Assembly: GCA_938008595.1 (NCBI GenBank)
Contig: CALLKD010000064.1
Location: forward strand, 1 to 8,564
DNA length: 8,564 nt
Direction of reading: 5' to 3'
Origin: an uncultured bacterium
GTDB lineage: Bacteria; Patescibacteriota; Minisyncoccia; Phycocordibacterales; Phycocordibacteraceae
The translations under genes were made by a program, and so were the position numbers. This document shows, piece after piece, positions 1 to 8,564 of this stretch. Under the pieces are notes generated by a model. That model made no database searches and had not been told where the DNA came from. It saw only the letters and a program-made list of their open reading frames with translations. The stretch's first letter is position 1, and each line of letters opens with the position of its first letter.

Positions 1-320
1 GGGGTTTGTGTGCCCCTTCCCCCACAGTGAGTCGGCGAAGGTTCATTCCCCACCCCTCGTTCCTAGAACCTTCCAACCCAGCCCACGCACCTCCACCGCT
101 GAAAACAGGCGCTGGCAAGCATTTGTGCGGTTGGGTACACGTGAGACCGGTACAAATTCGCCACCCGCGGGAGTATGCCTGCCTCAGAAAGTGCGCTGAT
201 GTTTTGCTTTACGCGAAACCGACGTTCTGTTAGGTTGGTCAGAGCAGAGCCATTAACATGAGGACAACAGCCTCAGAAGTGGTTGAGTTCAGATAAGTTG
301 GTAGAGGTGGTCAGCTGGGG

Positions 321-357
321 GGTGCTCGGCAGGTGCTACACGCACTGGTCGAGCACT
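321..357 (+). other. Stem-loop in upstream spacer / 5' ETS
   Basis: Arms GTGCTCG (322-328) and CGAGCAC (350-356) are perfectly complementary, and a G-T wobble (321/357) extends the stem. Inside, GGTGC (332-336) pairs with GCACT (342-346) around the loop TACAC. The two stems are separated by a symmetric 3x3 internal loop. As RNA this would be a stable hairpin of about 13 pairs. It could be a 5' ETS processing element or part of the promoter region; nothing in the sequence decides which. Confidence 0.55.
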
Positions 358-850
358 CTGAAAGTTGGTACACAACACCAATTTTGCTCTGAGCGATGGT
401 TGAGAGTCGGAAGTCAAGCTTTTACAGGAGTGACTCCGTGCTCGATGTGAATGCGAAGCTTCGTGCTTTGCTCACAAAAAGACTGGAATGGATGAAAAAT
501 CCTCCACTGCAACGATCTATTCGATTGAGACGTTTTCGTACGTCACTTTCGAAGCAACGATCACCCGTGAAGACGCTCTTGAACTTGCACGGAATTTCCG
601 ATTTTGCAAGCAAGAAGTGCTTCCGAAGGGTCCTTGAGAGAAATCGGGAACTCGATGATCGACCGTTGAACCATCACAGGTCAACATCGAATTGAGTTTC
701 TTCCGAGAGAATCTCAGAGAATCCCTTGTGGTGCGATAACTGAACAACAACGAATGCTCTTGTTCACTCTCGAAATCTCTATGAGAAAAGCCTGCGTGAA
801 GCTTGCTTCCGCTGTGCACAAAGAGAGAGAACGAAGATGCAACAAATAAC

Positions 851-878
851 GGAGTGTGAGGATAACGTCCTCTTCTCC
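851..878 (+). other. Stem-loop just upstream of the 18S 5' end
   Basis: GAGGA (858-862) pairs with TCCTC (868-872) around the loop TAACG. An outer stem GGAG (851-854) / CTCC (875-878) is separated from it by a small asymmetric internal loop. The hairpin ends 16 nt before the 18S start. That position fits a role in 5' end maturation, which is inferred from place only. Confidence 0.4.
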
Positions 879-894
879 ACGAAACTTAACGAGA

Positions 895-2977
<2,083 letters not shown>

Positions 2978-3363
2978 CTTGTAGAGAGTGAATGAAATTG
3001 AAAAGATACTCACTTTGCCCTTTTGAGGTGGAGTTGAGCAACTTACTACTTCCCGTAGTAAGAAGTCCATGTGCTCTCTTTTCCCTCAGAGAAGGTTTGG
3101 GAGCAGCTTCCACTTTCCAAGTGGAAAGATCTGATTGACAAGTTTGTCGTTCTGGGCATGGACGATCGGTGAGGATGTGGGTTGAAGTGAGAAGTTGCCA
3201 TCGCAATTTGATGAGAGAAAGATTGTGGCACTTCGTTTCTAAACTTCAACTCTGTAACCGGCCATTGAGTTCTTCTCTCTCCCTTTCGCTGCAGTATCTT
3301 CTGCCTTGCGATTGGATTTGAACTCTAAAGGCACAGAACGGCACTCATCGATTGAAGCACTAC
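2978..3363 (+). other. Internal transcribed spacer 1 (ITS1)
   Basis: This is the spacer between the 18S 3' end and the 5.8S 5' end, about 386 nt. It is removed during rRNA maturation. Its ends follow from the flanking rRNA boundaries. A strong hairpin lies at 3042-3062. At 3110-3128 two mutually exclusive hairpins can form: CCACTT/AAGTGG, or CTTTCC/GGAAAG. No gene is visible in it. Confidence 0.93.
3042..3062 (+). other. ITS1 stem-loop
   Basis: CTTACTAC (3042-3049) and GTAGTAAG (3055-3062) form an uninterrupted 8-bp stem around the loop TTCCC. It is a likely structural landmark for ITS1 cleavage. The function is inferred from location. Confidence 0.55.
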
Positions 3364-3525
3364 AAACGTCCGACGATGGATATCTTGGTTCAGAGCTCGA
3401 TGAAGGTCGCAGCAAAGTGCGATAACTGTCACGACTTGCAGATTCCAGGGAGCTGACAAGTTACTGAATGCAAATTGCGGCCGTGTTGGGGTAACCCACT
3501 TGGCCATGTGCGGCAGAGTGTCGTT
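3364..3525 (+). rRNA. 5.8S ribosomal RNA
   Basis: This large-subunit RNA is homologous to the 5' end of bacterial 23S rRNA and base-pairs with 28S. Core blocks are visible: GATGGATATCTTGGTTC (3376-3392), CGATGAAGGTCGCAGCAAAG, TGCGATAACTG and GACTTGCAG, then TGAATGCAAATTGCGG (3465-3480) and the GC-rich 3' hairpin around GTTGGGGTAACCCACTTGG. The 5' end was set by aligning AAACGTCCGACGA to yeast AAACUUUCAACAA. Bases 3367-3376 then pair with 28S 4156-4165 over 10 positions. The 3' end was set from pairing of 3513-3518 and 3520-3523 with the 28S 5' end (3741-3746 and 3737-3740), leaving T3519 bulged. The length of about 162 nt is normal for the family. The sequence differs from plant, fungal and animal 5.8S at many sites, but the changes inside the helices are compensated. 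Confidence 0.97.
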
Positions 3526-3538
3526 GATGCTCCGTCAT

Positions 3539-3563
3539 CTTAGGAATCTTACAAATTCCTAAG
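3539..3563 (+). other. ITS2 stem-loop 1
   Basis: CTTAGGAAT (3539-3547) and ATTCCTAAG (3555-3563) are perfect complements, giving a 9-bp stem with the 7-nt loop CTTACAA. It starts 14 nt after the 5.8S 3' end and probably corresponds to the first ITS2 helix. Confidence 0.6.
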
Positions 3564-3633
3564 GATCTGAGGTGGTGTGGTCATCCTTCGATCATTTTCG
3601 ATGTGATGTTTTCCCACTATCTTTGAGTGAGCA

Positions 3634-3658
3634 ACAGTTTCCCAAGCTGGGAGACTGT
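3634..3658 (+). other. ITS2 stem-loop 2
   Basis: ACAGTTTCCC (3634-3643) pairs with GGGAGACTGT (3649-3658) over 10 positions with one T-G wobble, around the loop AAGCT. It is a strong helix in the 3' half of ITS2, and its role in processing is inferred. Confidence 0.6.
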
Positions 3659-3733
3659 GTCAATGAGCGATAAGCGGATTCTTCTCTCCTCGAGAACTTT
3701 CCTGCAAATCTCTCTCATTATCTCTATTTCAAA

Positions 3734-7525
<3,792 letters not shown>

Positions 7526-7565
7526 TATTCGAAATTGTCATCCTTGCGCTTCGTCTCGTCAGTCA

Positions 7566-7630
7566 GTCCTCTGAGTTTTTCGTGCCGACGTCTTTCGCGT
7601 CACTGTCCTCTGAGTTTTTCGTGCCGACGT
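7566..7630 (+). repeat. 26-bp direct repeat, two copies, period 39 bp
   Basis: Positions 7566-7591 and 7605-7630 are identical over 26 bases. Each begins GTCCTCTGAGTTTTTC and ends GTGCCGACGT. The 12-mer GTCTTTCGCGTC follows the first copy (7590-7601) and recurs shortly after the second (7642-7653). This duplication is nested inside copy 1 of the larger spacer duplication. Confidence 0.85.
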
Positions 7631-7734
7631 GAGTCTTTTTGGTCTTTCGCGTCGCTTCGTCTGCTCCTTTTTGTGCTGTCATTGACCTGAGCAAATCAGG
7701 CTGCGAAAGTTGCCTCGGTGTTATATTTGTTGTT

Positions 7735-7826
7735 GTTGACATCGTTGCGCTTCGTCTCCTTAGTCAGTCCTCTCTGAGTTGTTGACATCGTTGCGCTTCG
7801 TCTCCTTAGTCAGTCCTCTCTGAGTT
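7735..7826 (+). repeat. Perfect 46-bp tandem duplication
   Basis: Positions 7735-7780 and 7781-7826 are identical and directly adjacent. The unit begins GTTGACATCGTTGCGCTTCG and ends CAGTCCTCTCTGAGTT. It is the head of copy 2 of the larger spacer duplication, so one segment has been duplicated twice at different times. Complete identity implies a recent event or ongoing homogenisation. Confidence 0.92.
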
Positions 7827-7894
7827 TTTCGGCCCCACTTAGTCTCTTTGGTCCTTAGCCTCGCTTCGACCTTGCTCCTTTGTCCTGTACTGCC

Positions 7895-7991
7895 TTTTTT
7901 TTGACTGGTGGATTCAGGCTGCGAAAGTTGTCTCGGTTTTATCCCGAGTCGGCTTAGCAAGGCTTGAGAGAGTTTTTTTTCTTTGTCTCTC
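7895..7991 (+). terminator. Possible RNA polymerase I termination region
   Basis: Two runs of eight T (7895-7902 and 7973-7980) lie about 370-450 nt past the 28S 3' end. Between them a small hairpin CTCGG/CCGAG (7932-7936 / 7944-7948) can form, and the second T run is flanked by GAGAGA (7966-7971) and TCTCTC (7986-7991). RNA polymerase I terminators in other eukaryotes often combine T-rich DNA with a protein-binding block. No known terminator-protein site is recognisable here, so this is a weak positional inference. Confidence 0.25.
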
Positions 7992-8165
7992 TTCCATTGG
8001 CCCGTTCTTTAATGACGACACTCCTTCCCTCAGCATCACGGGGACTCACTGTGATGGATCGGGCAAGCGTGACCACTCGCGTTTCTGAGGTTTCGGGTTC
8101 GCGTCCTGCTGACCGATGTTCTTTTCCGGTTGGCCGACCCCCAGTGTCTCCTTCCGGGATAACGG

Positions 8166-8374
8166 TCTCCTCTCTCTCTACTCTCTTCTCTCAATTCTCT
8201 TCGCTCTCTTCTCCTCTCTTCTCTTCACTTCTCTTCCGTCCTCTCCCTCTGCGTCTCTTCTCCATCTCCTCCTCTCTACCCCTCCCTCTCCACTCTTCTC
8301 CTCTCTACCCTCCACTCTTCTCCTCTCTACCCTTCTCCTCTTTCCTCTCCTCTCTTCTCCTCTTCCCCTCTCTA
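8166..8374 (+). repeat. Polypyrimidine (CT-rich) tract
   Basis: By hand count only about 15 of roughly 208 bases are purines on the + strand. The tract is made of irregular TCTC, TTCTC and CCTCTC units. Positions 8289-8310 and 8311-8332 are identical 22-base tandem units, each ending CTCCTCTCTACCC. A diverged relative ending CTCCTCTCTACCCC lies at 8261-8282. The open frames across it encode Ser/Leu/Pro-rich or Arg/Glu-rich low-complexity peptides and are artefacts of composition. Such homopurine-homopyrimidine DNA can adopt triplex structures. Confidence 0.9.
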
Positions 8375-8466
8375 CCGCCGGCCTGGCGTGGAGCAGAGGA
8401 GCAGCGCGCCGCGCGCGCCTTGAACGCTACGCCGCCAACGAAGTACACCCAGCAGGGGTTTGACAT
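8375..8466. other. GC-rich island interrupting the polypyrimidine tract
   Basis: This block of about 90 bases is of ordinary mixed composition and markedly GC-rich, with sharp edges against CT-rich DNA on both sides. It contains the alternating stretch GCGCGCCGCGCGCGC (8404-8418), which has Z-DNA potential. I do not recognise it as a gene, tRNA or mobile element. No target-site duplication or terminal inverted repeat is evident. Confidence 0.6.
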
Positions 8467-8564
8467 CTCTCCTCTCTCTTCTCTCCTCTCTCCCACTCTC
8501 TCCGCTTCGCCCCCCCTTCTCGCTCCCCCCTTTCGCTCCCGCTCTCGCCCCCACTTTCGCTCCC
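8467..8564 (+). repeat. Second CT-rich tract, continuing past the window end
   Basis: The pyrimidine-rich composition resumes after the GC-rich island. It changes from TCTCTCC units to a CGCTCCC / TTTCGCTCCC pattern near the end (CTTTCGCTCCC at 8530-8540 and again at the window end). The tract is truncated by the window boundary. Confidence 0.8.

Larger units (their letters stand above)
1..894 (+). other. Upstream spacer and 5' external transcribed spacer
   Basis: This stretch precedes the 18S gene and contains no convincing gene. Open frames here are short, overlap on both strands and show no recognisable protein motif. The 3' part is presumably the 5' ETS of the rRNA precursor, and the RNA polymerase I start lies somewhere within it or upstream. 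I cannot place the start, because polymerase I promoters are not conserved in sequence between lineages. Two stem-loops stand out (321-357 and 851-878) and are listed separately. No 5S rRNA, tRNA or tandem repeat was seen. Confidence 0.8.
3526..3733 (+). other. Internal transcribed spacer 2 (ITS2)
   Basis: This is the spacer between 5.8S and 28S, about 208 nt, with ends inferred from the 5.8S-28S pairing. Two strong hairpins lie within it (3539-3563 and 3634-3658). A separate 5.8S gene with an ITS2 excludes microsporidia, in which 5.8S is fused to the large-subunit RNA. Confidence 0.93.
7535..7942 (+). repeat. Two-copy imperfect direct duplication in the spacer
   Basis: Copy 1 (7535-7724) and copy 2 (7782-7942) share the same order of blocks. 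Each has TTGCGCTTCGTCTC, then AGTCAGTCCTCT and TGAGTTTTTCG, then a region matching GTCGCTTCG / CTCGCTTCG followed by TGCTCCTTT. Each ends with TCAGGCTGCGAAAGTTG (7696-7712 and 7914-7930) followed by CTCGG and TTTTAT/TGTTAT. The copies differ by substitutions and indels. Copy 1 is longer mainly because of an internal 39-bp-period duplication. The pattern is typical of subrepeats that arise by unequal crossing-over in rDNA spacers. Confidence 0.8.
7526..8564 (+). other. 3' external transcribed / intergenic spacer
   Basis: This spacer follows the 28S gene and contains no supported gene. The first part (7535-7942) is built from duplicated segments rich in T and C. Next come two T8 tracts (7895-7902 and 7973-7980) and a non-repetitive stretch (7990-8165). 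That stretch includes a 6-bp hairpin CATCAC/GTGATG (8034-8039 / 8051-8056). The remainder is a polypyrimidine tract split by a GC-rich island. The window ends inside this spacer, so the length of the full rDNA repeat and whether units are tandem cannot be read from it. Confidence 0.88.

Noticed and set aside
396..695. Open frame of 99 codons in the upstream spacer
   Set aside because: It overlaps other frames on both strands, has no recognisable domain, lies immediately before an rRNA gene in the likely 5' ETS, and is of a length expected by chance.
3364..3525. Red-algal origin, suggested by GATGGAT and CGACTTGCAG in 5.8S
   Set aside because: These short motifs are shared by several protist groups, including kinetoplastids for GATGGAT. 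The 18S signatures fit Euglenozoa better.
8116..8463. Open frame encoding a Ser/Leu/Pro-rich hydrophobic peptide, and opposite Arg/Glu-rich frames
   Set aside because: It is a translation of the CT-rich tract. Low complexity keeps frames free of stops in any such DNA, so this is not evidence of a gene.

Overview
The window is one nuclear ribosomal DNA transcription unit of a eukaryote, read entirely on the + strand. In order it holds an upstream spacer / 5' external transcribed spacer (1-894), 18S rRNA (895-2977), ITS1 (2978-3363), 5.8S rRNA (3364-3525), ITS2 (3526-3733), 28S rRNA (about 3734-7525) and a downstream intergenic spacer with short direct repeats and a long pyrimidine-rich tract (7526-8564). 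I see no protein-coding gene. The open frames in the window are short, lie across rRNA or low-complexity spacer, and overlap one another on both strands.

Boundaries rest on universally conserved rRNA blocks and on base pairing that must form between the mature RNAs. The 5.8S 5' end pairs over 10 bp with 28S positions 4156-4165. The 5.8S 3' end pairs over at least 10 bp with the 28S 5' end. Both helices differ from the yeast sequence by compensated changes, so the genes look functional and not decayed.

Organism: a divergent protist. The 18S is long (about 2.08 kb). It carries C where nearly all organisms have G in the 530 loop (CAGCACCCGCGG), and its last helix reads CTGTAGG-TGAA-CCTGCAG. From memory, both traits are typical of Euglenozoa (trypanosomatids, euglenids, diplonemids). 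The V4-adjacent sequence does not look like a trypanosomatid, and the 28S shows its core blocks in order without the large internal spacers that fragment the 28S of Euglena and trypanosomatids. A diplonemid or another non-kinetoplastid euglenozoan is my best guess, with moderate to low confidence. Fungal and red-algal origins were considered and not supported.

The three RNAs would be made as one RNA polymerase I precursor and cut at the ETS/ITS boundaries. ITS1 and ITS2 each contain strong hairpins of the kind that guide processing. The downstream spacer has a perfect 46-bp tandem duplication, an older duplication of about 160-190 bp, two T8 tracts that could belong to termination, and a polypyrimidine tract interrupted by a GC-rich island. 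No tRNA, 5S rRNA, mobile element or CRISPR array was found. The biological interest is in the rRNA itself (unusual 530 loop, unfragmented-looking 28S) and the spacer repeats, not in a new protein system.
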